Of a DNA stretch of 64,000 nucleotides, positions 36,620 through 49,201 are shown piece by piece; within the stretch, counting starts at the first letter, position 1; each line of letters starts with the position of its first letter. The stretch lies in the NCBI RefSeq assembly GCF_000003815.2, contig NC_049981.1, forward strand, positions 10,228,033-10,292,032. Reading direction: 5' to 3'. This DNA is from Branchiostoma floridae (Eukaryota; Chordata; Leptocardii; Amphioxiformes; Branchiostomatidae). The notes under the pieces were generated by a model. It was given only the letters and a program-made list of their open reading frames with translations, had not been told where the DNA came from and searched no databases. Position numbers and translations under genes: made by a program.

Positions 36620-36720
36620 CTTTTCCTTCAGTTTCTAGTCCGAGTTTTGGCGCCGATTTTACAAGAACAAAGGTTATTTTTCACACTTTCGACTTGGGAT
36701 CATCACTACCAAAATGGCGC
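36620..36720 (-). promoter_or_regulatory. HMG20 non-coding first exon and promoter
   Basis: A strong donor (AAAAG followed by GTAAGTACTG on the minus strand) at 36620/36619 closes an exon with no ATG in the HMG20 frame. It could splice to the exon starting at 35962. AAAATGGCGC at 36711-36720 is a YY1-type word often found at TATA-less animal promoters. The transcription start is not visible and 36720 is an estimate. Confidence 0.5.
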
Positions 36721-37159
36721 AGCCGAGTTCGGGTGTAAAAGTAGCTTCTTATTTCAACACAGCTAGATGCGTATGTAAATCAAATACATATAAACTGCAA
36801 AAAAAAGTATATAACCCAAATCCTGACCAAATATATAAAAATAAATATACAAGTTGATATTATGATATTGATGATGAATTTTAAAAAGTTTCTTTGAGAC
36901 TTAGCAACAAGGTAATGTTGAGGCGAACTAAAAGCTATTTGTACGATACCCAGTACGGCTGTAACAAAAGCACATAATTTGTGTCAAAAGTAATTCTGCA
37001 TAGAAAAGAAGCACAAAATTTAATACTCATTTTGTCGTAATATATTCTTCATTATTAGCATTGATTATGCTAGATATCGATTCAATTTATTTAATTTGTC
37101 CTTTATTTGGTTTTTAGAAGACTATGATACGTAAGTTCTTTAAAATACGAATCGTGCTT

Positions 37160-37296
37160 GTATTATTATGCTATGGTTACTTTCGAACGCGATATTTCAG
37201 CTTGCTCGTAGTTTGACATATCGATCGGCACGGCGACCTTCTCCGTTATGTTTTCCGCCTGAAGTCCCGGAGTCTCGCCGCTCAAACACGGGCCGG
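37160..37296 (+). other. Orphan first-exon candidate, plus strand
   Basis: A relatively GC- and CpG-rich stretch (CGATCGGCACGGCGACC, GTCTCGCCGCTC) ends at a consensus donor GTAAGTACA directly after 37296. It diverges from HMG20 about 450 bases away. No matching coding exon was found downstream in the window, so the gene, if real, is unknown. Confidence 0.3.
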
Positions 37297-37299
37297 GTA

Positions 37300-39100
37300 A
37301 GTACAAGCTTGTCCTTCTCTCACAACTCAAGTCTGTGTGGTTTTCTTGCTTATTGATAGCTCTATTGGACTAGTTTGGTGAACAGAATTCCAGCGAGTCG
37401 TCTGCTGTCAGTGTTGTCGGAGAAATCTTTCATTCAGCCCTCCCCAGTTTTTCAGTCGTGTCTCGACTGCAATATTTGGGATTTTTCCGTGTTACGTGCA
37501 GAAACAACAGGTAGACAACTTTATAAAACGTTAGTTGTGCAGGATTTTAGAAATGCTTATGTTGTTTAGCTTTATCCGTGTTTTTTAATGGTAAGGAACT
37601 GTCGAGAAATTGTTGACCGTATCGTTCGTTTTTCTCCTTCGGCGTCTGATGAGCTCCTCGGCCCCGAAGACTAATCCGTCCTTTTTGCCTTAGTATAACA
37701 CGGGCTTTCCGACTTTTCAAAGCCCAATACAGGACGTAGTAGTGCCACATGGCTTCCTGTATTCATCGATCTTTTTCGATCAATAATATTGTATTGCGGC
37801 GTCTATTTACATATTTTTTGTACATGTATCACAAAATAACGTAACTGTTAGCGACAGAACAATAATTTTTGGTAAGACATATTTTCCTTGCTTGGTGAAA
37901 TTTTTCGATGGCATTTCATTTCTATTTTTTCTACAATGCTGTTTATTTTTGTGGACATCAAACAAAGCAAAACAAAAATGTTTAAAGCGTGCCGACCCTC
38001 TTAGTATCAAATATCACAAATAATACATTTGACATTTTTCTCATATCCATAAACACTGTCGGTGGGTCTATTGTTTCTATTTTTATCTTCATAAATTGAT
38101 AACTACGTGCTTTGGTTGAGAAGGTTTTTTTTTCTTTCTTGCAGCTGGTGTATTGAATATCAGGTGTCAGTTGTTGCATAGTTTTTTCCACGCTCTTTTT
38201 ATGTAAGGGAGATTACTTTACAATGAGTTCCGGCCCGAACAATTACACGCCAAGTTGTGATGTATAGAAAGGAGTGGACGACGGAAAATAGAGAAAAGAT
38301 CCGAGAACAAAACCAGCGCACGCCACCGCATCTCATTTCACAACCTCTCTTTTTCCCGTTCATTGAGCTTCAAGCTCAGCGTTGAATTTGACTTAGCATT
38401 TGAATTGAAAGGAGTAAGGTATGAATAGAAAGAAATAATGTTTTATTCTGGAGTAATTTTGTAGGTGTCAATCTTTTAAAGGTTGTGGTTTTTGCAGTGA
38501 CATCGAAATGAAAATACTTTGTTGACATCAACAAAGCTGATTATATAAGAGTATCCTATGTTAAGACAACTAATCATGGTGTTTGAAGAATGTGTTTGTT
38601 GCATATTGAAAAAAAGAAAGACAAAATATATGATGAATTTTGCAATTCTATAGCTTTAGTCACCATGTCACATGTATTTCCTTATCTTAAATAGCTCAGA
38701 TACTTTTCATGTGATTCAAGAATAAGTATAACAGTAATTCTTTATACAGACATGGTCAACATACTGTAGTTACCAAAACTCTGGTCACAAGATCAAGGTC
38801 CCTGACATTTCTGGTCACAAGAGTATATATATGGTTCATGACAGCTCTGGTCACAAGATTGAAGTTCCTGATTTCTCAATATTAGAAACACAGAGATCTG
38901 TACCTGCAAGCTTATACAAACAGGCTGACTCATATTCACAGGGGGGTGCTAAGTGTAAGTAAAGAGGAAATGGGTGTTTGTAGAACATAAGAACGTTGAC
39001 AACTGCTGTGGATCATTAGGTGGGTGATCGCTATTGCAGGAGGTTAGCTCCATGAAGTGTCAATATTAGGCAAATAATGAAATATTATGAGGGTTGATAC
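37300..39100. other. Intergenic, no gene seen
   Basis: AT-rich, with only short open frames. A degenerate tandem repeat of CTGGTCACAAGA(T/G) words occurs at 38770-38870 (about three units). Confidence 0.5.
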
Positions 39101-39104
39101 TGGT

Positions 39105-39402
39105 AGGGATGTCACTGTAGCTCAACTGGTAGCACCTCACAGTTGAGCTCCTGGTTTTACTTACTTGTTAACTGTGAGTCCCTAGTTCAATTCTCGGTAG
39201 GGCATTGTGGTTGGGGCTTTACCCATCTTTCAGAAGGGACATACTAGTAAAATAGGGGTTCCATATTTTGAGTAGGTGCCTCGAGCACGTTAAAGTGTAA
39301 GGGCTAGCAACTGCTTCCTGTAAAATATACCCTGCCACCAAAACAGCAAGGAACCTTGCTGCCAATGCACTGGTCACAAAACACTACTACTACTACTACT
39401 AC
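39105..39402 (+). repeat. tRNA-derived SINE with (ACT)n tail
   Basis: A-box-like TAGCTCAACTGGTAGCACC near 39118, a B-box-like AGTTCAATTC near 39184, and a CGAGCACGTTAAAG body. The 3' end is a run of ACT trinucleotides (39381-39402). The body differs from the other SINEs here, so it is probably a second family. Confidence 0.65.
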
Positions 39403-40129
39403 AAGGCTCTGAATGATCAAATGTGTTACCGATAACACAGGTCCAATGGCAACCTGCAATTTGACAGAAAGTTGCAATGTTTTATCTCACAATGTTTTAC
39501 AATCCTCCTCAAGGTTAATATTGACAGAGTCTCACTACTGTCCTACATCCGTTTACGATAGCCATGGGTTGATGTGAGTTTTGATCAAGCCATGGCCTAT
39601 ATGACCCTGTGTTTATGTGATTATGGCAGGGTCAGTATAATCACTAATTGGATTACTCTTATCTAGCCCCAGGGATGACACAGCTCATATGGCACAGGTC
39701 ACAGGGTTATAGGGACATACCAAAAGTCTTGGGGGGATGAAAGACTGTTCAATATTTCATAATTTCCGATAATTCGTACAGAAAGCCGTCTTCACATAAT
39801 TCATAGCGAGTTGACCAGATTTTGCATAATTGCATTCCTTGACTTAAGCGTAATATCTTCTGAATTCCTCATGCATTGTCTGGACCCCCGTACAGACCCT
39901 CATGCTATGTAGCAATGCATTTGAAATCGAAAGAGCAAATTTTCTCTTATTTCAAGAGCCATCTTTACCCACCTGCCAGTTGTTATGAACAGGTGCATCG
40001 CCTGTGTTTTGTTCTGTGCTGTACACATGCCTGTAAGGACGGTATGTCTGGTCACAAGATGAGCCAGACAACATGACATCATGTTTAGAGTCTGTCAAGT
40101 CTCTCTGATCACAATGCCATTCTAGTGCT

Positions 40130-40405
40130 TTCTCTGTTTTCTTCCTGTCTTTCTGTTGTCTCTTGCCCCCTTTTCTGTCCTTCTCTCTGGACATCCTTCT
40201 CTCTTTCTATCTCTTGCTCTCCTCCTTTCTCTCAGGTTTTCTCCTCCCTTTTTCTCTTTCTTTCTCCCTCTATTTTTATCACTCCCCTTTTCCTACTTTC
40301 TTCCCTTGGTCTCTCTCTTTTGTTTCTCCCTACCTTGTCTCTCTTTACCTTCCTCTTTTCTCTTTCCTCCATTTTCTCTCCTCTCTCTTTCCTTCTCTCT
40401 CCCCA
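40130..40405. repeat. Pyrimidine-rich tract
   Basis: About 275 bases that are almost entirely C and T on the plus strand (CTCTTTC, CCTTTTCTCC words). This explains the three overlapping open frames found here, which encode only Ser/Leu/Phe-rich low complexity. Confidence 0.9.
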
Positions 40406-42550
40406 CAATACGCACTATTTCTGTTGCAGTATTGATTTTGATTAGAGATAATCTAATTATATGATAAAAATCTATTAGGCATGCCCTCTCATTATCATTG
40501 CTCTGACTAGATGTTATCAGTACTGTTATGATAAGATTATGTCAGACATGGAGTTAATTAACACTTCTGGTAGTGGTAAAACTGACTTGATTCCACGTGG
40601 GATTTTTTGAGCAAAGACATCCTTGTGATTTCTAGAAAATATTTGTTATGAAAGCTTTTTTCCGACTGAACAAGGAAGAATTGATTGGTTTCGAAGGCTG
40701 CCAAGTTGTGTTCAAATAAAGTTGTACAAATGTGTAAATATGTTTTGTCAAAGCTAAATTTTTCCTAGGACATTCATATTTTTGCAACTACAGGTAACAG
40801 TTAACAGTTAGCCATTGATTTCAAATATAACTGACAATTTGCTACATCCAATCAGAAAACAAACATTCTTAATGGCCAGGAAGCTATGTTACAAATGTAG
40901 GTAGTAAACCTGCCTACTCTACAATTTACAAGCAGACGTTAGGATGTTTTCCAGAAAAATGGAGCCTCTAGAAAACGTTACAATTTCCCATCCCAACATC
41001 TGCTTGGAAATTATGCACTGCATCCTGCACATTGTAAGACAGAGCAGAAAAAAAGGATAGTGATTTCAGTACCCCTTGGATGTAAGAGTAATGTGATACC
41101 AAATTAGCAAGAGAGTACCAAGAGGGTAGTTTAAGTGTAGTTACAGGTGGCCCTTACTCTTACCGTAAATCGTCAAATGTTCACAGGGCTTGTGGTGACC
41201 TACATTGTTACACTACAACTGCAAGTATAAGCTCTGTCTTGCATTGCACAACATATTTTTACTACCGTAAACTTAAATTTTAAAACGCTACAAAAATAAC
41301 TCTCCCCTAATACTACAAGATTTAGTCCTGGCAATCGTAAGTGAATTTACAGTAAGAAGTAGACCATGAAATCACCTTTATTAGGGTGAGACCTTTGCTG
41401 AGTGGGAATGTTTACCAGTTGCCATAGAGATTAAGAAGCAAACCACATTCCTTTGGTTCTCCGAAAGGAAACATGGAGAGGACTATGAAAGCACTTTTAG
41501 ATGCTAATTCTAGTTTAATGTAAAGGAACTGTGCCTAGGTATTAAGCTCTTGGAGTATGTTCCTATTTTTCTAAGACAAAAAAAAAACATAATAAAAATT
41601 GACATATGTGATTATGTTGTGCCAAAAAGCTTTTTAGTAAAAACAATAACTCTTGAAATACATATACATGTACTAATCTAAAAGATCTAATTGCCAAGAG
41701 CTAAAATATAAAAAACCTGTTGTTTGGAAAGAAATGTTATGAACTGCATATATTTGGAAAGGCCATTTCCTTGTAAATGCACACTTTTAACCTATGTATT
41801 AACCCAAAGATCTGTGCTTTCCTGTCGTTTATCCCTAATTTCTAGTGTTTGTTTTGAAAAAGCTCTTTTCCCCTGGGGCAAGGTAAACGTGTGCACACCA
41901 TGTGCCCAGACACGGACAGGAAACCATATTGTAATCCGACAGGTGATCCTAGAGGGTAAAAATAGCCATTTCCTGTGCAGTCAGGCGAGTGCTGGGGATA
42001 GGATGTGGTTGTACGTAGGTTTGAACATAAGGTTTGAACATGTAGAGTTAAATGCTGAGAGACATTTCTTTGGTTTTTCATTTTGGTATACCCTCTACAT
42101 GTATATTTACAATGTTTTTATCATGTCCAACAGAATGACATCACATCCTGATTGACAGGTGTCCATACAGAGGTAGAGCTGACATAGGTAAGTTGCTTGT
42201 ATGAATCCTACTTTTGTAAAGGTTAGGTTATGCTCTGCTATCTTGTTACATGCAGACCTCCTGTTTTGTTGACCATTAATTTTTTTGTTTTATCAGAATT
42301 TGTAGTTTCTGTCCCACACTATTTATTTGTCTAGAGAAAAACAACAGAACATAAATTTTATTAGTTTTTCCCATCAAGTGTTTTTATGGCTTTGTAGATA
42401 GAATAAAGCTATCACATTTACAACAGTGTTTGGTAGCAGTGTTAATCAGACATGCCTTGGGAATCAGACCTGCCAGCTGCCTATTGTGAGAAAAGCCAGG
42501 TGAAAAATTGATTTTCCTCAAGAAGGTTTTTGGACACAAATAACACAGTA
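40406..42550. other. Intergenic, no gene seen
   Basis: A 143-codon open frame at 41724-42155 has no recognisable domain and no splice context, so it was not called. A GTAAGT donor after 42187 could close a small non-coding exon. Confidence 0.4.
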
Positions 42551-42552
42551 TT

Positions 42553-42748
42553 TACTGTAACTCTTGAAATTTCCATGGTGGTTTTATGTTTGTGGTTTTC
42601 GTGGTAGATGCGAACTTCGTTCTATCTGTCAAGGCGCCATTGTTTTCAGTAATGACTGTAGCGCTATTGTGAACTTTAATTCATTTCGTTTTCTACTTAC
42701 CGTAAAAGTACTAAAACCGAATTCCTGCAAACTTGGGCATTTACAGTA
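42553..42748. mobile_element. TA-type MITE
   Basis: Starts TACTGTAACTCTTGAAATT and ends GGCATTTACAGTA, an imperfect inverted pair, with GTGGTTTT words inside. Its left end closely resembles that of the copy at 56158. Confidence 0.6.
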
Positions 42749-43113
42749 CCGGTAGCTACCACTACCAGGTTGGTGGCAGACATAGCCAGGGGGTTAAATG
42801 TGGGTTTCCGGTTGGAAACATAACGAGGGGGTTAATTATCTCACACCTGTTATACGAACATCACTAAAATTACTCCAAAAAAAGTTTCCTGTGATGAAGA
42901 TACAATCTTTTCTTTTCTTAACTCAATAACTGGTCAGAATTGTGAAAAATGTTCAGCAAAATTAGAAACAGTTAGATCCCTCGAGAATGGTACAGTCCTG
43001 TACACCCCTCCAACCTTACATGGTATAGTCTTGTCTGACAAAGTGCTATCCACCTGTTCATATGCCTAATCTAACAGTGACCTGATAAGCTGTGTTTTCC
43101 CATAGTTGTGTTG

Positions 43114-43235
43114 TATATAAAGGGCTTTTGTGACTTAGCAGTCACAGTCACTGGATGTTCCGCAAAGCTTGGGAAGTAACTCGGTAACCTTGAACCCTTG
43201 AAGAAAAGGCTGTCTTTATTTTCAAAAAGTTTACG
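43114..43235 (+). promoter_or_regulatory. TATA box and candidate first exon
   Basis: TATATAA at 43114-43120 is followed after about 25 bases by GCAGTCACAGTCAC and, at 43235, by the donor GTAAGACAA. The spacing fits a TATA promoter with a first exon of about 95 bases. The gene body is not identified. Confidence 0.3.
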
Positions 43236-43370
43236 GTAAGACAACTGTTTTGTTTTTCACAGCTTGAAGCTAATATCTTTGCCCCATGTTCATTGAAAGG
43301 TTACTTGCAAATATAGACGCTCACTTGATACTCCACGACTTTTAATGTCATTCATTTCATTATATACATG

Positions 43371-43544
43371 TACTGTAAATGCCTTTAAGTTTGGGATTAT
43401 TTTATTTTATAACTTGGAGAAAATGGAGTGTTGCCAGTAGTTTTAAGATCATGATTAGCGCCATAGTCTCATACGGTACAGTAATCAGATCAACGTGATA
43501 ACCAATAACATAAAACCACAGCAAAAATATAAAGAATTACAGTA
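43371..43544. mobile_element. TA-type MITE
   Basis: TACTGTAAATGCCTTTAAG at the left and ATAAAGAATTACAGTA at the right form the family's inverted ends. AAAACCACAGC lies near the right end. Confidence 0.6.
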
Positions 43545-43559
43545 CTTGTAGCCTGTTGC

Positions 43560-46005
43560 GAAATAAACTTGAGGCTTTCTTTTGTGATGTACAATCAATG
43601 AATGTATTTGTTAAGCTTTAGGTACTGCCTGCTACAAATGTAGATGGCCAAATTAGATTTGTATTGTGTGGTATAGCTGGTACAAAGTCTGAAGAAGGTT
43701 CCTAGAAGCCCCACGGATTACCAAGAATCAGTCGCATGCCAATATGAGCATTTTTGACAAGGCTGTGGTAGCCCGGTATGTTGATAAGGCTGTTAACATT
43801 TGTCAAATTTCCTATATATCTTATGGATACACTTTTTTGGACTGGAGTTTTAGCTCGTAAATGTCGTGAGATGGTCTTCGTTTTGTGTATGTCACTTGGC
43901 ACTATCTTACTGCATTATCAATAACATGTGGAAATGTCATTTTGCTTGTCTGAAGTTCTCATTCCAAAGTTCTCCCATAGGGAAATACCAAAATGTCAGC
44001 AGATTAAACGGAATTTCAACTCTTGACTTTCAAAACACAAGGAAGGAATTAACTTGTCAAGAGCGAACTATGACATATCAAAACTCCCCCCAAAATTCTT
44101 TGTAACAACATACTTTGTACATGTTTCTTTTTCTTTGGTTTTGTGTAAGATATAGTTTACAGTTGGTATAATCTTGCAAAGAAAACATGCAGATATATTA
44201 CTGTAGTAGTTAAGTCCATAGTGGACATACAATGTATTGTATTTCACAAATTCTTTGCAGAAATATCTTACCTTACCATTCACATGCCATGCATTCTTCA
44301 AGAGTCCCTACAAGTTCATACACTAGGATTGAAAGATGGCCCTTAGAAAAGGACATTACGGTAAGGTATGCATGGCATGAAAGAGTTTGATTCTTTTTTA
44401 AACTTTGCAAGTGTGTTTTTGTTTGTTGACCTTGGAAAAAAAACAATGTTTTTGTATGCTGGCATCCCTTACCACAGCAAGAGACCTGAACTTTTATGAT
44501 ATGGAATATATTTTTATTAGCTTTAAATGACATATTTCAAACCATGGCATCCCAAACAAAGAATTGAACGATAAAAACATTTAAAGCTTTAGGCAGCTCG
44601 GCATTTAACACTGGATATTTTATTGCCCAAATCCAGGTATCAACATACCTGTTCCTCCAATAGCATTGCCATTGTACTTGTCAGCTCTGTAATGACTGTA
44701 TGGTAATGTTTGGAAGAAAGACATAAGCTTTTACAAACTTTGGTCTGTCTACATTTTTTGTACATAGTCTAAGTATAGTAAGTCCAACACAGCTATTGCT
44801 TCAATGAACAAACAGATGGTTTGGCCAAGGAGGTTAAAAAAAATTTTAACCTCCTTGGTTTGGCCTAAAAGATGTCTGAAACTACTTTGAATACTTTTTA
44901 AGTTTGCAGCAGTTTAATATCATGGTGGGGAGAAAATACATTTGTAGGGTGTTCACAGTGGTTTTAAATTTATGCCATAGCCATATACTGTAACGTAACA
45001 AAATACTGGTTTTGAGTTTGCGTCGACGACATGAAACCACCACAAAAATGACAAGAAACGTGAAATATCGAGGGTAATTTTGTTGGATGTAATTGTACTG
45101 TTTTGTTTAGACTGCAAACTCCATACACTGCAAAACACTCTTTGGCCTCTCCGACCACGAATGTAATTAAGTGCTCAAAAACTTGAAAGTTTAAACTGTA
45201 TACAGTATTCTAGGCCCCATGCTGTGGAGTCATGTTGATTTCTGCTGGGCCCACACTGACACTAGTCCATCATTCGTCAAGCCTAATTTGATTACTGACA
45301 GCTCCTTGGCAGGTGCTTGGGTACAGCTGTCAAATGACTATTATCATAGGCCGCACAAACTGTATTATGAATTACATCGTTTTGAGTCACCAACTCGAAA
45401 CACATCAGTTTCAAGAAATTTTGTAGAACATTTTGTAATGCATATGCATGTATGTCCTCTGTTTCCCAACAATTACAACATAATTATGTTTCTGTGTCTA
45501 TTGAATTTTTAACTTCTTCCTTGCATGATGTCAGACTCTCTTGCAATTTTCATTCATGTTTTTTTTTTATTTGAGCAAGAATTTTGAACTTCTGCGCTTC
45601 AAGACACAGGCAAAAGAAATTTAGAAAGTCATCATAGACTTGGCACAATTGCAGTAAATCATTCAAATTCAAATTATACACCACAAAAAAAATGTGTCAT
45701 CCATTCCACATCTTCTAAAATGTAGCATTCAGGGCTGGTGAATTTGTGGCTGCCATTTGCACATTAATGACCACTGGTAAATAACCCATAATGCCCCAGA
45801 TGGCTTGTAGGTTGATGATAATGGTAGCCAGTAGGGGGCATCCATCAATGACCTGCCTGGACTAGGGCTGCGAAAGCCTTTAGTAAAGGGCACTGGAACA
45901 GGCTTGCTGCAGAAACTGAGTTTTCAGAAAACAGGTGCAAGTTGGATTTGTTTCCTCCATGAAAAATGAGGTATTGTTTTTGGTGTGAATGTGTCTGTGT
46001 GTGTA
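43560..46005. other. Intergenic, no gene seen
   Basis: No exon was supported. A short perfect hairpin (CCAAGGAGGTTAAA against TTTAACCTCCTTGG) lies at 44826-44862. A diverged MITE-like stretch lies near 44955-45060. The segment ends in a GT-rich run into which the 9.2-kb element is inserted. Confidence 0.5.
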
Positions 46006-46037
46006 TACAGCGGCGATCGCGCCATAGTTAACACCCG

Positions 46038-46170
46038 TCAGCGTCAGTGACGCGTCAGAAATCGTCACTGACGCGTCAGAAATCGTCAGTGACTGGTCAG
46101 AAACCGTCAGACATCGTCAGACGCCCGTCAGAATTCGTCAGAGTCAAACGCTGACCAGTCAGCGTCAGCG
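46038..46170 (+). repeat. Left subterminal GTCAG array
   Basis: About twelve GTCAG words, often in the larger unit CGTCAGAAATCGTCAGTGAC. They end in ACGCTGACCAGTCAG, which is also present at the right end near 55089. These are candidate transposase-binding repeats. Confidence 0.85.
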
Positions 46171-49100
46171 TTAATGATATGTATGAGATCGGGTCAGGTT
46201 TCATGTTTATTTTGCACCGGCACAAGACAATAGCAATTTGTCACCTCCTGTGTGCGAGTTTTCGTTGCGATGTTGCGGTAGAATTAGGTCGTTGACCCTC
46301 GAAATACGTAGCTGACATGGATATGCCGCGCGCTTATGGGAGGGGAAAGTAAGTTGTAAACTGCGATCTACGTAGCAAAATGAATACTCGTATATGATCG
46401 TAACGCAGTTTCAAAAGCTAGCAATGATATCCGATGTTACAAAACTGTGTCAGCGTTTTTATGTATCCACGGAACACAGAAAAATACGGCAAAATATGAA
46501 GAACAGCGCAAGCTAAAAAAAAATGTTGGACCCGAACGTACCTCACGTGTACACAAACAAGAATGCTAGCAGCACAACTTCTCTGCGGGTTCAAACTGCG
46601 ATTTGCGATTAAGCCGACGATTTGACTAAAATTTGAGAGCTATAACAAAAATAGCGATAGTCATCTGGGATCTGGATGTAACTGAATTATAGATCATACG
46701 ATTTGATACATCGGGCGCGAAACAGCAACTCCGAGGACGGCCACTACAAGTGTACACTCTCCCACGATGCGCGATCTTGATTGACAGATCGCGGCTGTTT
46801 GAAGATCGTGCCGCCCGCGCCGGACTGTCTGAAACTTCGCAGAACGCAAATTCAATCATTCTTTGACAGCCAAGCAGCAAAGAGGAAAACTGACAGCAAA
46901 AATAACCTGATACTTGTTGTCTATAAATCAGGTGCCCGCCTAAAGATCGAATGAGCCAACTGTCTCTTTCTGTCAAATTTATGCAAGATCAACATATACG
47001 ATGCTTTTTTTGTAGTTCATTACTAACTACAAGGGTGTGTTTCCCGTCGGCGTGCGAGTTTTCGCAGGTGATTACAGGAGATTGTTGCAAACAAAACAAA
47101 ACATTATCGTGTTTGGCGGTAAGTGGAAGACAAGAATTGATTCCGGTAAAATCTTTTATTAATTAATTTTTAGAGTATACTAATAATCAAGGCGGTTTTA
47201 TTAAATCCGTCCTTATAATTTGAGTCCACGGTAAACGTCTACAATAACATTGTACCACCATGGTAAAGATCGCCGTAATTACGGAAATTCGAAAACGCAA
47301 ACACTGCGTAATTACTGTAAAGTTCATTTATGTTCGCGAGCACTTAATTTCGCGAGTTTGGGCAAATCGGAACTTCGCGAGATCTTAGAGTTCGCGAGCG
47401 AGTACTTGGCGGTAGAGAAAATTAATATAACGCGCGGCTTGTGAACAATTTTTTTCGGCGAATTTACCGAAAGTCGGCAAGGCAATATTAATCGTTTTCG
47501 GTAGAAATTCACTTTTGCATGGTCAAGAAACCTCGAAAATGTTGAGACAATATTAATTAGCGAGAAATCAAGGAGAAATTGGCAAGTTTGTGTTTAGTTC
47601 TGACGGCAGCGCGGATTGGCAAAATGGCGGCGCCTTGGAGGTCATCTCGGGTCATCGGGACAGTCGATTATAGTATGGGTGGAAATGCTACTTGCGGTGC
47701 AATTGTGCTCTAATCAAACCGTACAAAATTGCACAATTATCTATCAGATAAGTTGCATGAATAAAAAGGACACATATTTACAGAGTGTTTGATTTCATAC
47801 TTTATTCATTTGACAAAAAAAAAGTGTTTGTATTTTCTTAAAAAATACTGTTCCCCCGTGCTGCTTGTGAAATCCCAAGCGAGTCACAACATTGCTTCTG
47901 GAAACGTCGGTTTTCGGTTATTTGTTACAAAGTGCCTTTTTATGAAAGTGCAAACACCGATTCAGGATTATGAACGTCAAATACAGGTTGGTCGACAACT
48001 GGAGCACAGTATCAACAATTAATAGAAACTGTGGGCACGATTTTTTTGTCTGTATTTCGGCGTCTTGATTCCAAGCCAAGCTCGTCAAGAACAAAGATCA
48101 ACAAAGGAAAATCTGGCGATCGGGGTTTCAGACAACTTTTTAGCTTTGTAGTTTCGAATTCTGTGAATCAAACAGTGGTCATCGGCAGCTATATTTCAGT
48201 ACGAATATGATGGAGTAACAGACCGAAGTTGGGGAAGAAGACATTTACGCTGGAATGAACTTAGATTAGAATCCATTTTGGAGTGGGAAGATGTTTTGGA
48301 ATAGGTCAATTTCTACATTGACATGTAAAACAGTACATGTAAAACGGTACATCAAGAGCAAATGTCTGCCTTTCTAGTTTTATTTACTTTTAACTGTTTT
48401 AAAAGCTTTGCTGGAGTAAATAACTTGGGCACATTTCTAACATGTTTTCCTGTAATTAATAATTTATAACATGTTTTTACGTAGCAACTATGCAACATTT
48501 GTAACATATTTCCACATAGCTACAACTATTCAGAACAACAACAAATGTACAATACATATAACTAATGTTATTTTATACAATAGCATGCCAACATCATTCC
48601 ACAGCAACCCGATGGACCATCAAATGCTGCAATCAATCAAATGCTGAAAGTACAGTAGGTATATCACTGAAATGTGCCCGTGTATAAAGAAACAACATTG
48701 CCTTTGTCACCTTGAGTATAAAGTTATAAACCACAACTTAATCAATTATTTGCCTAGTCTAATCTAGCATAAAGATGGAAAGACATCATTGTTCAAACTT
48801 CTTAGAATTTGAATCTTCTAACATGGAAAACCATTGAATTAAGTATGCAAATTTTAGACTTCTAACTACATCATGTGTCTAAGGAGCTCACCTACTGAAG
48901 ATTGCTCACTGTACAAAGATGCATGTACAAGATAAGTATGATACATAATAATACTACACACTCCTCAGCATTTGGGCTACGAGCACACTTGCGGCACCAT
49001 TGACGTCATCATCGCATAGCGATGGACATCCAACACTACACATGCAAAACAGAAATATACACATTTTAGAAGGAGACATGAAGCGCGTTAACTATAGATA

Positions 49101-49201
49101 ACTACAGCATAGCATAGCTTACATATCATTGTCTGGTCTAAGTTACTGCATATTAAGCTCAAATGGGGCATAGATACTAGTATGCAATAAACTTGTTATT
49201 G
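46171..49201. other. Left internal part of the transposon, no gene seen
   Basis: About 3 kb between the left end and the transposase stop codon. It contains TTCGCGAG-type repeats (47330-47400), like the dispersed MITE words elsewhere, and short open frames without recognised domains. Confidence 0.5.

Noticed and set aside
40125-40464. Three overlapping Ser/Leu/Phe-rich open frames
   Set aside because: All arise from a pure pyrimidine tract. Low-complexity composition explains the absence of stops.
41724-42155. 143-codon plus-strand open frame
   Set aside because: No domain, biased composition or exon signals; length alone is not convincing in this intergenic stretch.
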